NCBI RefSeq assembly: GCF_041154675.1
Contig: NZ_AP031322.1
Location: forward strand, 2,107,812 to 2,171,811
Reading direction: 5' to 3'
Length of the DNA: 64,000 bases
Source of the DNA: Sulfurisphaera javensis
GTDB taxonomy: Archaea; Thermoproteota; Thermoprotei_A; Sulfolobales; Sulfolobaceae
Shown here: positions 22,200-32,836 of the stretch, in pieces
How the letters are laid out: every line of letters begins with the position of its first letter
How positions within the stretch are numbered: the first letter of the stretch is position 1
Notes under the pieces: model-generated
What the model was told of the DNA's origin: nothing
Databases searched by the model: none
The model's input: the letters and a program-made list of their open reading frames with translations, nothing else
Program-made: the position numbers and the translations under genes

Positions 22200-22871
22200 T
22201 CAATCACTAAAAGCTCTTTGGATTCTTAAAATCTCTGGTCCTGTTGTTGCTGTTCCTACTAGAATTCCATTTTTGTTTGCTACTAGACCACTATGGATAA
22301 ATACACTACCAAAATTAACTGTGCCAGTATCTATTTTAACTTTAAATAATTTGCTTAGTTTATCTATTTCATCTTCTGTTGCATCTATGTGTATTAATCC
22401 AGCTTTATCTGTCACAACTCCTACAGAACCAACAGTTATAATGTTAGCTATTGTTCCTTTTTCTATATTATTAACTCCAAGGCTCTCTTTTACTTTTTTA
22501 AATTCTATAGTAGTAAGTTCTGGATAAACTAAAGCTCCATAAGAGTTTGCTAAGATGATATTTCCTAGGGCAGTAGGTTTGATATCTAGAACTTCGACCC
22601 TAACATCTCTAGCAATATCTTTTATTTTCTTAACTTCTTCATCGTCAACATTTTTAGGAAGTAGTATTACGTTATTATTCCCAGCCACAAATATACCTAT
22701 TAGAAAACTTCTCGCAATGGTAGTTTGAATTATTTCTGTTTTTAACGTTTCTTGAATTTTTTTAATTGTTTCTATATCTATATTTTTAGGGACAATAGTA
22801 TATTTATCATTAGTAAAAAGATATATTCCAATATTATCTGTTCCAAAAATAGTTAACTTATCTATGATCAT
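22200..22871 (-). CDS. eif6: Translation initiation factor aIF6
   Basis: The 223-residue protein has the five-fold pseudo-symmetric pentein repeat: recurrent segments such as [48 protein letters not shown] and [19 protein letters not shown]. It binds the 50S subunit and prevents premature joining with 30S. It overlaps or abuts both neighbours in the cluster. Confidence 0.96.
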   Translation of the reverse strand: MIIDKLTIFGTDNIGIYLFTNDKYTIVPKNIDIETIKKIQETLKTEIIQTTIARSFLIGIFVAGNNNVILLPKNVDDEEVKKIKDIARDVRVEVLDIKPTALGNIILANSYGALVYPELTTIEFKKVKESLGVNNIEKGTIANIITVGSVGVVTDKAGLIHIDATEDEIDKLSKLFKVKIDTGTVNFGSVFIHSGLVANKNGILVGTATTGPEILRIQRAFSD

Positions 22872-23134
22872 TCACTCTTTAATGCAAGTCTAACTAAATA
22901 TGTTTTTTCTCCTATCTTTTTAACAGCTACTCTAACTTTCCTTACTATTCTGTCTTTCCCATTATATGTTATACTTTTTGCTAAAATTGGGTCAATTATG
23001 ACTTTTTCAGCACCAAAATGTCTTTGAATTATATTTCTAATTAACTTGATAGCTCTCTTTGTCCTTGTATTTCTTCTTCCCATTATTACTCTTTTGAAAT
23101 TAATTGTCATTTCAAAATTGTCTTTCTCCTTCAT
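22868..23134 (-). CDS. rpl31e: Ribosomal protein L31e
   Basis: The 88-residue protein ([20 protein letters not shown], then [22 protein letters not shown]) is the eukaryotic-type L31 that sits near the tunnel exit of the large subunit. It overlaps aIF6 by 4 nt and follows the L39e stop by 4 nt, so the three are co-translated. Confidence 0.95.
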   Translation of the reverse strand: MKEKDNFEMTINFKRVIMGRRNTRTKRAIKLIRNIIQRHFGAEKVIIDPILAKSITYNGKDRIVRKVRVAVKKIGEKTYLVRLALKSE

Positions 23135-23138
23135 TTTT

Positions 23139-23294
23139 TTACACCTTTAGATCATTTCTTCTCCAATCTCTTCTATGTAAATTGTATCTAAATTTACCAT
23201 TAGTTTTTATAATTACCCAAGCTGGGACTGGGGAATTGCTTTTTAATGCCTTAGCTAACCTTAATTTTCTTCCTAACGGTTTGTTTTTGCTCAT
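23139..23294 (-). CDS. rpl39e: Ribosomal protein L39e
   Basis: A 51-residue frame read directly from the sequence encodes [20 protein letters not shown], then [20 protein letters not shown] and [11 protein letters not shown]. This is the highly basic L39e that lines the peptide exit tunnel. The composition, length and place before L31e are typical. It overlaps the PDCD5-like gene by 4 nt. Confidence 0.95.
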   Translation of the reverse strand: MSKNKPLGRKLRLAKALKSNSPVPAWVIIKTNGKFRYNLHRRDWRRNDLKV

Positions 23295-23638
23295 TTCCAA
23301 CCCCTTTCTTTAATTGTAATTTTATAATCTTTCCTTGTCTGGTTAGTTAATTGGGCTAAAATTTCTTTTAATTCATCATCAGTTATAGGTGCTTGAATTC
23401 TTCCAGCTTGAGCTAATGCAATTAACTGGTTTTCTATTGCTTCAGCTAAGTCTGGTTTAACTAATTTTACATTAGATAATCTTTGTCTAGCTTCCGGAGT
23501 CAAAATGACTCTCAATATTGCATCCTTTTTTGCTTCTAGTTCAGCTTTTCTTTGTTGCTCTTCTAACGCTTTTCTTTGTTGTTCTAACGCTTTTCTTCTT
23601 AACAACTCCTCTAATTCTGCATCATATTCATCACTCAT
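23291..23638 (-). CDS. DNA-binding protein of the PDCD5 family
   Basis: The 115-residue protein has a charged N-terminal helix ([20 protein letters not shown]) and the three-helix core [35 protein letters not shown] typical of archaeal PDCD5 homologues, described as double-stranded DNA-binding proteins. The function in the ribosomal cluster is unknown. The ATG at 23638 is chosen; the in-frame GTG at 23647 lies in ggtgat, the Shine-Dalgarno motif. Confidence 0.9.
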   Translation of the reverse strand: MSDEYDAELEELLRRKALEQQRKALEEQQRKAELEAKKDAILRVILTPEARQRLSNVKLVKPDLAEAIENQLIALAQAGRIQAPITDDELKEILAQLTNQTRKDYKITIKERGWK

Positions 23639-23648
23639 ATTAATCACC

Positions 23649-24110
23649 TCATTCTAAGTATTTTCTCAACTCTGGTTTTTTCTCTGCCAACTCTTTAAAC
23701 ATTTCGTATGATAATTTATCTAAAAGTGACCTTCCTTTAGGAGACAATACTCTACCTTTTTTGGTTCTTATAACTAATCCAGCTTTTTCTAGTTGATGAA
23801 ATATTAATCTATTTGCATGACCTGGTGCTTTAACAGTTTTTGGTGGTTTTGATCCTCTTCTCTTTAATCCACTGTAAAGTCTTTGTGTCTCTCCTACACC
23901 TAAGGGGGCTAAGAAGTATAATTTTCTAAGCAAAGAAGCTGCTCTTACATACCACCAGATCTCTGGATTATCTGGGACTCTTTCATTAAAACTGGCAGAC
24001 TTTGTGAAATAAGACCATTCTGGAGGTTGTAATTCTTTTACGTTATCTTTAAGATACTGAGCTAGTCTAGGAATTAAAACATCTGCTGGAACCATTTTAG
24101 GCGTTATCAT
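23649..24110 (-). CDS. rps19e: Ribosomal protein S19e
   Basis: The 153-residue protein ([67 protein letters not shown]) is the winged-helix S19e of the small subunit head. It is the first gene of the large minus-strand cluster and is divergent from the NAPRTase gene, with 69 nt between them for both promoters. Confidence 0.95.
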   Translation of the reverse strand: MITPKMVPADVLIPRLAQYLKDNVKELQPPEWSYFTKSASFNERVPDNPEIWWYVRAASLLRKLYFLAPLGVGETQRLYSGLKRRGSKPPKTVKAPGHANRLIFHQLEKAGLVIRTKKGRVLSPKGRSLLDKLSYEMFKELAEKKPELRKYLE

Positions 24111-24179
24111 GAATTTTCAGTATATGATCGTCTATCGAAGGTTTAAAATTTAACTTGTCTTTTTAATTAACGAGTTGGT

Positions 24180-25349
24180 ATGAAATTTTACATTGCTTCA
24201 GAAGAGGAGATACTTTCCGGTAAAATAACCGATATTTATTTTGAAAGGACTGAGCAAACGCTTAAGCATTTAGGTGTAACTAATGCTAGAGTTAGAATGG
24301 AAGTTCACTCCTATGGTTTACCACAAGGATATAAATGGGCTGTTTTTGCTGGATTAGAGGAAGTTCTTAGACTTTTCGAAGGCAAACCAGTTGATGTATA
24401 TGCTATGCCAGAGGGCACTCTTTTTAAAGAGATAGAACCGGTTATGATTATAGAAGGAAATTATCTAGACTTTGGAGTTTATGAGACAGCTTTTTTGGGT
24501 ATATTAAGACACTCTTCTAGTATAGCAACTAAGGCTGCAAGAATTAAGAGTTTAGCGATGGATAAAACAGTATTATTCTTTGGGTTAAGGGCTTTACATC
24601 CTGCAATAGCTCCAATGGCTGATAGGGCAGCTTATATAGGTGGTTGTGATGGAATTTCTGGAGCATTTGATAGAGAATATTTTGGCATTGAACCATCTGG
24701 TACAATGCCTCATGCATTAATGCTTGTTGTAGGTGATAATGTAAAAGCTTGGAAAGCGTTTGATGAAGCTATGCCCCCTAACGTACCTAGAATAATTTTA
24801 GCTGATACATTTGAAGACGAAAGAACAGAGGCACTTAAAGCAGCAGAAGCCTTAAAGGATAGAATATATGGTATTAGGTTAGATACACCTTCTAGCAGAA
24901 GAGGTAACTTTAGGAAAATTATACAAGAGGTTAGATGGACTTTAAATATTCATGGTTATAATAATGTAAAGATTATAGTTAGTGGTGGAATTGACGAAGA
25001 GGACGTAATTAATTTAAAAGATTTGGTTGATGGATTTGGTGTTGGGACTAGTATAGCATTTCCTCCTAGTGTAGATTTTAGTGCTGATATAGTTGAAAAG
25101 TACGCTGATGGTAAGTGGGTTCCTTATACCAAAAGAGGTAAATGGCCTGGGGCAAAGCAAGTGTATAGATGTGGTCCTACTCCAGACAATGATATCATTA
25201 CGCTTTTAGATCAAAAGCCACTTTCCGAAGGCTGTACTCCCCTTTTAGTAAAATATATGGAAAATGGAAAATTAATAAGAAATTTACCTTCAATAAAAGA
25301 AATTAGGGAGTATGTTCTTAGTCAATTGAAGAAAATTACTCAACAATAA
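24180..25349 (+). CDS. pncB: Nicotinate phosphoribosyltransferase
   Basis: The 389-residue product belongs to the archaeal NAPRTase family, which makes nicotinate mononucleotide from nicotinate and PRPP for NAD salvage. Visible segments include [48 protein letters not shown] and [10 protein letters not shown], and a C-terminal Cys-containing part ([18 protein letters not shown]). A TATA-like element lies close upstream. Its 3' end overlaps the convergent AbrB/PhoU gene by 14 nt. Confidence 0.9.
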   Translation: MKFYIASEEEILSGKITDIYFERTEQTLKHLGVTNARVRMEVHSYGLPQGYKWAVFAGLEEVLRLFEGKPVDVYAMPEGTLFKEIEPVMIIEGNYLDFGVYETAFLGILRHSSSIATKAARIKSLAMDKTVLFFGLRALHPAIAPMADRAAYIGGCDGISGAFDREYFGIEPSGTMPHALMLVVGDNVKAWKAFDEAMPPNVPRIILADTFEDERTEALKAAEALKDRIYGIRLDTPSSRRGNFRKIIQEVRWTLNIHGYNNVKIIVSGGIDEEDVINLKDLVDGFGVGTSIAFPPSVDFSADIVEKYADGKWVPYTKRGKWPGAKQVYRCGPTPDNDIITLLDQKPLSEGCTPLLVKYMENGKLIRNLPSIKEIREYVLSQLKKITQQ

Positions 25350-26373
25350 CTTCTTTTGTATTCTCTAAACTTCTATTGAATGCTATTTCTACTATTGGCT
25401 CCATTCTTCTTATAGCATTATATAACCTTAGATTTACGCTTCTTATCACTATAATTAATCTATAATTATTTATTGAATCATTTTTTGTAGCTTCAGCTAT
25501 TAATATTCTTCTAAGAGTTCTTAACTCTTCCATAGCTTCATTTATTAATTTTATATCTTCTTTATTAAGGAGTTTGATAGCATGATCTATTATAACTGTT
25601 GACTGTTCAATTAAATCATTAAATTGTGACCAATATTTCTTTAGCTCTTCTAGGTCTTGTGGTGGTAAAGCTAATAAATCGTTTGCTGCTTCACTTATTT
25701 CATCGGCTGCCTCTTCTATAGCTTTTATTAATATTCTATTTCCTATTAATTGTATTCTTTTTACTCCTATCATATAAGCTAAGCTTCTATTTGATTGTGA
25801 TAAGATAAGTTGTCTTAATGCCAAATAGTACAATCTATCAATTTCTTTTTCTAATTCTATCGCTTCTTGAAGAAATGTTCTACTACCTTCTTTAATACCT
25901 AAACTAAGGTAATGTAACATTTGTTTTAGGTTATTTATAAGTCTATTGAGTAGGCTATTCATAGTATATTTTGTAGGGTCCAAGAACGATTGTATTTGAA
26001 TATAGTCAATATTTTGGACTGTAATCTCAAATCCTATTAAGCTTCTTACTGATTCCTTAATTTTTCTCAGTAAATCCTCATTAAAAAGCTTCTCTTTACT
26101 TTCTATTTCTATTTTGTCGAAACCTAATATGTAAAGTCCATATATTATTCTCGTGATTATTTCTGGCATGACTAAGTTAGAAATTACTACTTTTATTTCT
26201 TTAGGAGATCCTTGTAATTTCATATTAGGAGGATAGATTTTTAGACTTCCATCTTCATCAACTTCTAAGTAAACACTTTCTCCAGCATTTAACCCTACTT
26301 CCTTTACCCATTCTGCTGGTAGGGAAACCATTAATGTAGATTTTCCAAATTTTTGAACCCTACGTACTTCCAT
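25336..26373 (-). CDS. SpoVT/AbrB-domain plus PhoU-like regulator
   Basis: Residues 1-45 form an AbrB-type swapped-hairpin DNA-binding domain ([20 protein letters not shown], then [16 protein letters not shown]). The remainder is a helical PhoU-like region with two repeats ([40 protein letters not shown]). Such archaeal proteins are annotated as phosphate uptake regulators, but no phosphate transporter lies nearby, so the target is open. The ATG at 26373 follows a gtgataaaa ribosome-binding motif; the GTG at 26382 is not preferred. Confidence 0.85.
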   Translation of the reverse strand: MEVRRVQKFGKSTLMVSLPAEWVKEVGLNAGESVYLEVDEDGSLKIYPPNMKLQGSPKEIKVVISNLVMPEIITRIIYGLYILGFDKIEIESKEKLFNEDLLRKIKESVRSLIGFEITVQNIDYIQIQSFLDPTKYTMNSLLNRLINNLKQMLHYLSLGIKEGSRTFLQEAIELEKEIDRLYYLALRQLILSQSNRSLAYMIGVKRIQLIGNRILIKAIEEAADEISEAANDLLALPPQDLEELKKYWSQFNDLIEQSTVIIDHAIKLLNKEDIKLINEAMEELRTLRRILIAEATKNDSINNYRLIIVIRSVNLRLYNAIRRMEPIVEIAFNRSLENTKEVIVE

Positions 26374-26435
26374 TTTTATCACTATACTATGTGTTATATA
26401 TATTTCAAAGTTTATAAAAGTAGTTTAAATGGGTA

Positions 26436-27437
26436 TCAGATAGTTTTAATCTCGGGTATTTTGCCATAATCATTAATAAATATATAACCTGATCCAGTTG
26501 TTGGAATAATTCTTATTCCATATGGTCTTCTTTTATTAAATTGTATTGCTATGCTATCTAAAAGTATATTATAATATAGATCTTTATCTCTAGGAATTGG
26601 TACCATATCTAAACCAGCAACACATGCAAAGGTTAATTGTTGGAGATTTGGCAATTTTAGGCTTCCTTCTTCGACTCTTTTCATTAGAATTAGGTCTTCG
26701 GCAATAGGTAGCATTGTTTCAGAAAAACCTATAGGAGTTACTTTAAGTTGCCATGCAATATTAAATATCTCTCTGTTAATTTGGAAAACAGCGTAAGTGT
26801 TTCCGTGCGAAAATAACTTTCCACTTTTATTTTCGATTATTTCAGCTACACTTTCATTCATCCATGGTGACAGAGATATATCAATACCTAGATATCGTAA
26901 TTGTAGTTGTTTAGAGTATTTTATTCCGAATTCATTTGCTTCAGCTATGCTTTTGTTAATTTTACCTTCTAAGTAATCTTTTGCGTAAAGTACTGAAATT
27001 GCTAGAGAATCAGCTATTGTATTTGCAGAGCCTACGGGGAAATAAGGAGTCAGAAGAAAATCATCATAAATTAAAACAGCTATTCTTGTGGCTATTTCTG
27101 GCTCTAAAGAATAGATAAAATTGGCTATTTCTTTGGAATCTTCAACTTTACTAAGAAGAATAGAGGCGTATAATGACTTACTTGTCTGCAAGATATTAGA
27201 AATGTCTTTTACTCTTTTATCGTTAGATCTAAGATGAATTGCTGAAAATATCACATCTCTTGAGTTTGGCAAAAGCTCTGTTATTTTATCTAATGGAAGA
27301 TCTTTAGGAGTTGGAGGTAATGCAATTCTCTTTGTCCAAATCTTTTCATCTTTTATTTCATTCAGTCTTTGTACATAATAATCTATCCTACTTTTATCAA
27401 AATTAGTTACAAATATTGCTAAGGCTCTTATTTTCAT
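26436..27437 (-). CDS. DUF711 family protein
   Basis: The 333-residue product fits the DUF711/UPF0210-like family: [12 protein letters not shown] at the start, [13 protein letters not shown], an internal [15 protein letters not shown] segment, and the diagnostic [15 protein letters not shown] with [10 protein letters not shown] near the end. The family resembles pyruvate formate-lyase folds in structure but its reaction is unknown. The start MKIRALAI at 27437 is preferred over the ATG at 27458, since the latter would overlap the promoter region shared with the divergent DsrE-like gene. Confidence 0.8.
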   Translation of the reverse strand: MKIRALAIFVTNFDKSRIDYYVQRLNEIKDEKIWTKRIALPPTPKDLPLDKITELLPNSRDVIFSAIHLRSNDKRVKDISNILQTSKSLYASILLSKVEDSKEIANFIYSLEPEIATRIAVLIYDDFLLTPYFPVGSANTIADSLAISVLYAKDYLEGKINKSIAEANEFGIKYSKQLQLRYLGIDISLSPWMNESVAEIIENKSGKLFSHGNTYAVFQINREIFNIAWQLKVTPIGFSETMLPIAEDLILMKRVEEGSLKLPNLQQLTFACVAGLDMVPIPRDKDLYYNILLDSIAIQFNKRRPYGIRIIPTTGSGYIFINDYGKIPEIKTI

Positions 27438-27490
27438 GTGTACGATTATATCTGGCAAATATTTTATTTTTGCTTACTCATTTACTACAT

Positions 27491-27886
27491 ATGCAAAAAC
27501 TTGTAATTCTCGTTTCTAACAATAATCTTGATGCAATGTACCATGCTCTCACACTATCCTTATCAGCAAAGGCATTAGGATGGAACGTAAAAGTCTTTGT
27601 AACTTCACAAGCTGTAGGACTTTTTATAAAAGGTTCAAAAAAGAAATTCTCTATGCCTTTCTTTGCAAGACTTTTTTTAAATTGGCAAATGAAAAGATTA
27701 AAAATAACAGATGCTGACAAGATGTTTGAAGAGGCCTTGAAGGAAGGAGTAGAATTTTTTGTTGATGAGGTTGGTTTGAAAATAATAGGAGCTAAAAAAG
27801 AGGACTTAATAGATGGTGTAAAATTGTCTGGTAGTATTACTTTTTTAACTGAAGCTAGGGAAGCTGATGTGGTGATTTCTTTATGA
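27491..27886 (+). CDS. DsrE/DsrF-like sulfur-trafficking protein
   Basis: The 131-residue product starts [20 protein letters not shown] and shows the DsrE fold: an N-terminal strand, a helix ([20 protein letters not shown]), and a C-terminal [23 protein letters not shown]. DsrE proteins exchange sulfane sulfur with TusA. A longer frame back to 27416 exists, but it crosses the promoter and the start of the opposite gene. It overlaps the TusA-like gene by 4 nt. Confidence 0.82.
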   Translation: MQKLVILVSNNNLDAMYHALTLSLSAKALGWNVKVFVTSQAVGLFIKGSKKKFSMPFFARLFLNWQMKRLKITDADKMFEEALKEGVEFFVDEVGLKIIGAKKEDLIDGVKLSGSITFLTEAREADVVISL

Positions 27887-28104
27887 TAATAGATTCAGAT
27901 GATGTTTGTCCTGTAGTTCTAGTTCAAGTATTAAGAGCTTTTAGAGAAGCTAAAAATGGTGAAGAAATAATTGTTAAAACTAAATGGGAAGCAGCTGTTC
28001 AAGAATTAAAGAGGTGGTGTGATGAAACTGGAAATCAATATGAAGGATGGGAGAAAGAAGGAAGCAAGTTTGTAATAAAAATAAGAGTTTTAAAGGAAAA
28101 ATAA
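27883..28104 (+). CDS. TusA-like sulfur carrier protein
   Basis: The 73-residue product has the TusA/SirA core with the active Cys-Pro motif ([20 protein letters not shown]) followed by [20 protein letters not shown]. TusA receives and passes on persulfide. Together with DsrE-like proteins it carries sulfur in sulfur-oxidising Sulfolobales. Here the pair stands alone, without hdr genes, and the cysteine-synthase-like gene follows after 46 nt. Confidence 0.88.
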   Translation: MIIDSDDVCPVVLVQVLRAFREAKNGEEIIVKTKWEAAVQELKRWCDETGNQYEGWEKEGSKFVIKIRVLKEK

Positions 28105-28150
28105 TGCTTTTAAGTAATTATTTACTTAGAATAATTAGGCGGTCAATATT

Positions 28151-29050
28151 GTGTCATCAAGAGAGCTTCACGTTTTTGAAAACCCTATAGAATTAATGGA
28201 AGGAATGTGGCCAACACCAATGCTTAAATTGAGTTTAGGTAAAAATGTTTGGGCTAAATTAGAGTTTTACAATCCCTTCAGTCATAGTATAAAAGATAGG
28301 ACAGCACTATTCTTATTTAAGGAAGCAATAAAGAGAAACGTGAAATCTTTAGTTGAAGCCACTTCCGGCAATACTGGGATAGCACTTTCAGCTTTATCCT
28401 CAATTTTTAAGATAAATTTTACCGCTTTTATCCCAGCTACTGCTCCTTCTTCGTTTAAAGTGTTAATGAAGATATTAGGAGCAAATGTTATAAGTGCTGG
28501 TAATTCGACAAATGAGCTTTTGCCTTTAGTAAAGAAACTTAGTGAATTTAATGGTTATACTCACTTAGATCAATTTCATAACGAGATTAATGTATTAGCA
28601 CATTATGAGACTACAGCAAAAGAAATAGATAAACAAATGAGTTCTATAGGATTAAAAATAAAGAGGATTATTGCTACTATGGGAACTGCGGGTCATATAG
28701 TAGGAATTGCTAAATATTTTAAAGAAAAATATGGAGATGACCTAGAAATTATAGGCGTAGAGCCAGCTCAAGGGGAAAGAATTCCAGGAATAAAAAGGGT
28801 TACTGAAGATAAAGAGAATAAATTCCTTAATATGGTTAAAATTGATAAAATTGTTGAAGTAAAATTAAAGGAAGCTATAGAAGGAGTTATAGATGTTGCT
28901 AGGAATGATGGAATTTTAATAGGTTTGAGTGCCGGGGCTACTGTTTCAGCTTATAAGAAAATTGCTAAACAAGACGAGGAGGAAGTTACTGTTTTAATAT
29001 TCCCAGATGATGCGTATAAATATGTAAATGAACTAGGGAGTTACGTATGA
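28151..29050 (+). CDS. PLP-dependent cysteine synthase-like enzyme
   Basis: The 299-residue product is of the cysteine synthase/cystathionine beta-synthase fold type II family. The PLP lysine is Lys48 (SHSIKDRTA), the phosphate-binding loop is TSGNTG (71-76), and GTAGHI and SAGAT follow. In archaea such enzymes often use O-phosphoserine with sulfide or thiosulfate. The neighbouring sulfur carriers make a role in cysteine synthesis reasonable. The substrate cannot be read from the sequence. The start is a GTG; a TATA-like gcttttaag lies upstream. Confidence 0.85.
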   Translation: MSSRELHVFENPIELMEGMWPTPMLKLSLGKNVWAKLEFYNPFSHSIKDRTALFLFKEAIKRNVKSLVEATSGNTGIALSALSSIFKINFTAFIPATAPSSFKVLMKILGANVISAGNSTNELLPLVKKLSEFNGYTHLDQFHNEINVLAHYETTAKEIDKQMSSIGLKIKRIIATMGTAGHIVGIAKYFKEKYGDDLEIIGVEPAQGERIPGIKRVTEDKENKFLNMVKIDKIVEVKLKEAIEGVIDVARNDGILIGLSAGATVSAYKKIAKQDEEEVTVLIFPDDAYKYVNELGSYV

Positions 29051-29088
29051 TTAATTTTATAAATGTTTTTTCATGTAAGTTATAATCC

Positions 29089-29247
29089 GTGGCTACTGAA
29101 GTAATAGTTATTTTTAATAAAAATGGAGATATATTAGATTTTTCTCCAAGAAATATAAATCTAAATGATTTAATAAATATGAAAGAAAAAGAAGTTTATG
29201 ACGACGGCGAATTAATAAGAGTGAAAGGTAAAATAGATAATAAATGA
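29089..29247 (+). CDS. 52-residue protein translationally coupled to a kinase-like gene
   Basis: A GTG-started frame, found by direct translation, encodes MATEVIVIFNKNGDILDFSP followed by RNINLNDLINMKEKEVYDDG and ELIRVKGKIDNK. Its TGA overlaps the ATG of the next gene in ATGA. A TATA-like ttttataaat lies about 25-34 nt upstream. The regular strand-turn-strand character suggests a small beta-rich protein. No family is recognised. The coupling suggests a shared role with the kinase-like product. Confidence 0.7.
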   Translation: MATEVIVIFNKNGDILDFSPRNINLNDLINMKEKEVYDDGELIRVKGKIDNK

Positions 29248-29912
29248 AATTAGAAGATTTCTTTAGAGGTCTTTATTCTCAAACACGATTAATAGATATT
29301 GATGATAGAAGAGTAGTAGTTAAGTGCTATAGTTCCTCTACTTCATTTAAATGGTATTTGATTTCTCCAGCATTTAGGAGATACCCATATACCTCTGATC
29401 CTTTAGAGAGAATGAATAGGGAAATTAATTTTTTTACATTTAACTGGAGAGATAAAATTAAAGTTCCTAATATAATAGATTTTGATGTAAAAACTTTGTG
29501 TCTGTATAGAAATTTTATTGATGGAAACGAAATAGTACAAAAGGAGCAATTTAGGGAATTAGGAGATGCATTAAGATATATTCATGAAAAGAACTTTGCA
29601 CTTGGGGATACAAAAATCGAAAATTTTGTTTATAATGAGAAAATAAGTGTAATTGATGCAGAACAATCAATACAAACTAGTAATATTTCTTATTTTGCTT
29701 GGGATTTATTAGTCTTAGCATTTTCGATGTCATACAAGTTTATAAAAGATCCTTATCTCTTCTATGAAAATTACGATGCAGTATTAGAGGGATACGCATT
29801 GAATAAGGAAATAGCAAAAGAACTTCTTAATTTTAACAACTTACCTATACTCACATTAATTCCTTTTACGCATTATAATTATTTTAAAAAAGTTGTTGAG
29901 AAATTTTTATAA
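29244..29912 (+). CDS. Protein-kinase-like fold protein (Bud32/LPS-kinase type)
   Basis: The 222-residue product has a kinase-like order of motifs. A possible ATP-lysine is in RRVVVKCYSS, the hinge region is LCLYRNFIDGNE, the catalytic-loop counterpart is ALGDTKIENFVY (Asp and Asn kept, the usual His before Gly-Asp replaced by Leu), and a metal-binding counterpart IDAEQS stands in place of DFG. AWDLLVLAFS then matches the post-catalytic helix. It lacks a clear glycine loop. It may be a small-molecule or RIO/Bud32-like kinase, or inactive. Confidence 0.65.
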   Translation: MKLEDFFRGLYSQTRLIDIDDRRVVVKCYSSSTSFKWYLISPAFRRYPYTSDPLERMNREINFFTFNWRDKIKVPNIIDFDVKTLCLYRNFIDGNEIVQKEQFRELGDALRYIHEKNFALGDTKIENFVYNEKISVIDAEQSIQTSNISYFAWDLLVLAFSMSYKFIKDPYLFYENYDAVLEGYALNKEIAKELLNFNNLPILTLIPFTHYNYFKKVVEKFL

Positions 29913-30084
29913 TTATGGATTCATTTTCCTTTTTTATATTTATGATTTCATCATTTATTCTTGTACCGCAGGCAGGACATCGATAAAAGTATCTTACTAC
30001 TTTATTTCCATCGCTGCTATTTTCTGCTTCAGCAATAAAATCCATTCTTATATTGCATTTTGGACATAACAGTTCACTTTTCAT
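29884..30084 (-). CDS. Small zinc-ribbon protein
   Basis: The 66-residue product has two CxxC knuckles, [10 protein letters not shown] and [11 protein letters not shown], separated by 30 residues, and ends in a charged strand. It resembles a free-standing zinc ribbon with no attached domain. The start [10 protein letters not shown] at 30084 is chosen. Its last 29 nt overlap the convergent kinase-like gene. It is divergent from moaA with about 40 nt in between. Confidence 0.72.
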   Translation of the reverse strand: MKSELLCPKCNIRMDFIAEAENSSDGNKVVRYFYRCPACGTRINDEIINIKKENESIIIKISQQLF

Positions 30085-30123
30085 ATTCAAGTTTTAATAC
30101 CTTCGAAAACGATAATAAATGTA

Positions 30124-31065
30124 ATGATTGATAGATTTGGGAGACCAATAGAGGACTTAAGAGTAACATTAACACATACATGTAATTTCTCATGCTTTTT
30201 CTGCCATATGGAAGGTGAAGATAACGCTCAAGGACTGTTAACTCCACAAGAAATTTCTTTGGTTGCAAAAGTAGGAATGGAATATGGAATAAAATCCGTT
30301 AAACTGACTGGTGGTGAGCCCACTTTAAGAAGAGATCTCATAGAAATTATTAGAGAATTAAAAATGGTAGGAATTAGAGAAATATCAATGACTACTAATG
30401 GGGTACTTTTACGTTCATTAGCCTGGAAATTAAAGGAAGCTGGTCTTGATAGAGTAAATATTAGTCTTCACTCGCTAGATAAGAATTTATTTAAAGAAAT
30501 CACTGGCGTTGATGCATTAGATAAAGTAATTGAAGGAATAAAGGAAGCTCTTAAAGCTGGTTTAAGACCACTAAAACTTAACTTTGTAGTTACTAAGAAG
30601 AATATTACTCAATTAGAAAAAATAATAGAATTTTCAAGAGAAATTGGTGTGGATGAGTTACATCTTATTGAACTTCACCCTGTGGGTTTAGGAAGGAACG
30701 TCTTCTCTTACCATGAAAAGTTAGAAAGCATAGAAAAAATATTGAGAGAAAAAGCAGAAAAAGTGGAAATTAGGAATAAGCATTTTAGACCTAGATATTA
30801 CATAGGGAATTTAGTTATAGAAGTGATAAAGCCTTATGCAAATCCAATATTTTGTGCTGGCTGTAATAGAATAAGACTAACAGTTGACGGCAAGCTAAAA
30901 ACTTGCTTATATAGGCAAGACAAAGAAATTGATATTATTGATATTTTAAGAGGCAATTATTCAGAAGATAAAAAGAATGAACTACTACGTGAGGCATATG
31001 AAATAGCAATAGCTATAAGAGAGCCTAACTTTAAATTTAAGGTAGAGCCTTATGCGACTTCATAA
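30124..31065 (+). CDS. moaA: GTP 3',8-cyclase (molybdenum cofactor biosynthesis)
   Basis: The 313-residue radical SAM enzyme starts the molybdopterin pathway, turning GTP into 3',8-cyclo-dihydro-GTP. The N-terminal [4Fe-4S] motif is CNFSCFFC and the C-terminal cluster is [18 protein letters not shown]. It lacks the usual C-terminal GG but ends PYATS, as in several archaeal forms. Its end overlaps the prolidase gene by 14 nt. Confidence 0.95.
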   Translation: MIDRFGRPIEDLRVTLTHTCNFSCFFCHMEGEDNAQGLLTPQEISLVAKVGMEYGIKSVKLTGGEPTLRRDLIEIIRELKMVGIREISMTTNGVLLRSLAWKLKEAGLDRVNISLHSLDKNLFKEITGVDALDKVIEGIKEALKAGLRPLKLNFVVTKKNITQLEKIIEFSREIGVDELHLIELHPVGLGRNVFSYHEKLESIEKILREKAEKVEIRNKHFRPRYYIGNLVIEVIKPYANPIFCAGCNRIRLTVDGKLKTCLYRQDKEIDIIDILRGNYSEDKKNELLREAYEIAIAIREPNFKFKVEPYATS

Positions 31066-32131
31066 GCTTCAAAAAATCCTTGAAGAGAAGAACCTAAAAT
31101 GTGCTATAATAAGTAATACAGCTTCTATATTTTATCTTACCGGATATGATTATATAAGCACTGATATTGGAAACTTTGTTGCACTAGTTTATTGTGATGG
31201 AGTTCCTACCCTTATAGTACCCTTATTAGAATTGTATAGAGCTGAAGAGAAAATTAAGGACATTGATGTAGTTGCATATAGTACTACATTTACGGGAGAT
31301 AAAATTATAAAAGGTAATCTAAAAGATGCGATCTTTAGTTATGTTCACCAGAATAAAATAGGCCTTGACATTCAGAATACTTCTAGTACTTTTTATAATT
31401 ATTTCAATAAATATGAAATAGTTGATTTATCTAAGGATCTCTCATTATTAAGGGCAATAAAAGAGCCTGAAGAGTTAGAATTAATAAAGAAAGCAGGAGA
31501 GATAACTTCTGCGTCTATGAAAATAGCTCAAGATAAACTTACTAATTCAGAAGTTTCAGAAAAACAGCTAGCCGGAATAATAGATATGACGATGAGATCC
31601 GAAGGAGCAGAGGATTATGCATTTCCTAGTATTGTAGCTTTTGGAGAGAATTCTGCTTTTCCACATCATGTGCCTACAGATAAAATTATAAAAGATGGTC
31701 AAAATGCTGTAATAGATATTGGTGCGAGATATAATAATTATTGTTTTGATAGTACTAGAACATTTATAAAGGGTAATAACTTAGAAATTAAGAAAATTTA
31801 TGAAATAGTATTAGAAGCACAGATAGAAGCTATCGATAGAGCGAGGGACGGAGTTAAGGCTGCTGAAGTTGATTTGGCTGCAAGAAATATTATTGAAAAG
31901 TCTGGATATGGTAAATATTTTATTCATTCAACTGGTCATGGTGTAGGTATTGAAGTTCATGAATATCCTCCAGTTTCTCCTACTTCTGATGCAGAACTTA
32001 AAGAAAACATGGTAATAACAGTTGAACCTGGTATATATCTAAAGAATAAATTTGGCGTAAGAATAGAAGATACAATAATTATAACTAAGAAGAAACCCAT
32101 TGTTCTTGAGACAACATTCAAGTATTTATAA
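31052..32131 (+). CDS. pepQ: Xaa-Pro dipeptidase/aminopeptidase (M24)
   Basis: The 359-residue product has the creatinase-like N-terminal domain and the M24 catalytic domain. The five metal ligands can be assigned: two Asp in [19 protein letters not shown], His in [12 protein letters not shown], Glu in TVEPGIY and Glu in RIEDT. It cleaves Xaa-Pro dipeptides in the cytoplasm. It overlaps moaA. Confidence 0.92.
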   Translation: MRLHKLQKILEEKNLKCAIISNTASIFYLTGYDYISTDIGNFVALVYCDGVPTLIVPLLELYRAEEKIKDIDVVAYSTTFTGDKIIKGNLKDAIFSYVHQNKIGLDIQNTSSTFYNYFNKYEIVDLSKDLSLLRAIKEPEELELIKKAGEITSASMKIAQDKLTNSEVSEKQLAGIIDMTMRSEGAEDYAFPSIVAFGENSAFPHHVPTDKIIKDGQNAVIDIGARYNNYCFDSTRTFIKGNNLEIKKIYEIVLEAQIEAIDRARDGVKAAEVDLAARNIIEKSGYGKYFIHSTGHGVGIEVHEYPPVSPTSDAELKENMVITVEPGIYLKNKFGVRIEDTIIITKKKPIVLETTFKYL

Positions 32132-32191
32132 CTTTTTAGTACTCTTTTTAATTTAAATTTATATTTCATTGGAGTCAATAACACTATTGTT

Positions 32192-32815
32192 ATGGAAGAG
32201 ACATTAAGCCAAGAAAAAATGATCGAAGAGATTGCAAAAAGAATTAAGGAGATCCTTGAAATTTTAGGTGAAAATCCAGATAGGGAAGGATTAAAAGAAA
32301 CTCCAATAAGGGTAGCAAAGGCTCTTATAGAAATGACTAGTGGTCTAAGAACACCTAAACCACAGATAAAAACGTTTAACTTAGCTGAAGATGGGCTATC
32401 AGAAGAGGAAGATCAAATAGTTCTTGTAAAGAATATACAATTTTCCTCGCTGTGTGAGCATCATTTATTACCTATTATAGGGAAAATACACGTTGCATAT
32501 ATTGTGGGTCCAGAGAAGAAAGTTGCAGGATTCAGTAAAATAATAAGAATTGTAAATTATTATTCTTCAAGGCCTCAAATACAAGAAAGGCTAGTCCAAC
32601 AAATTGCTGATGCCTTAATGAGCAGTGATATACATCCAAAGGGAGTAATGGTTATAGGAGATGCTCTTCATATGTGTGCTTATGTGAGAGGTGTAAAAGA
32701 TAGGGAAGCTAGTCTGTTGTCTGTTGCAACTAGAGGTTTGTTTAAAACTAATGCATCTCTGAGAAATTACGTATTTAGACTATTAGAAGTTTCAAAAAAG
32801 TCAAGTTTATTATAA
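32192..32815 (+). CDS. folE: GTP cyclohydrolase I
   Basis: The 207-residue type IA enzyme has zinc ligands in [10 protein letters not shown] and HMCAYVRGV and the core [20 protein letters not shown]. It makes dihydroneopterin triphosphate from GTP, the entry to the pterin cofactor of Sulfolobales. It has its own promoter (aatttaaatttat just upstream). The beta-RFAP synthase 4 kb away serves the same route. Confidence 0.94.
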   Translation: MEETLSQEKMIEEIAKRIKEILEILGENPDREGLKETPIRVAKALIEMTSGLRTPKPQIKTFNLAEDGLSEEEDQIVLVKNIQFSSLCEHHLLPIIGKIHVAYIVGPEKKVAGFSKIIRIVNYYSSRPQIQERLVQQIADALMSSDIHPKGVMVIGDALHMCAYVRGVKDREASLLSVATRGLFKTNASLRNYVFRLLEVSKKSSLL

Positions 32816-32836
32816 CGTAAGAAGATTTTTTATTGA

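Noticed and set aside
27416-27490. N-terminal extension of the DsrE-like protein that looks like a signal peptide
   Set aside because: It overlaps the start and promoter of the divergent DUF711 gene, and DsrE proteins are cytosolic and begin at the MQKLVILV strand.
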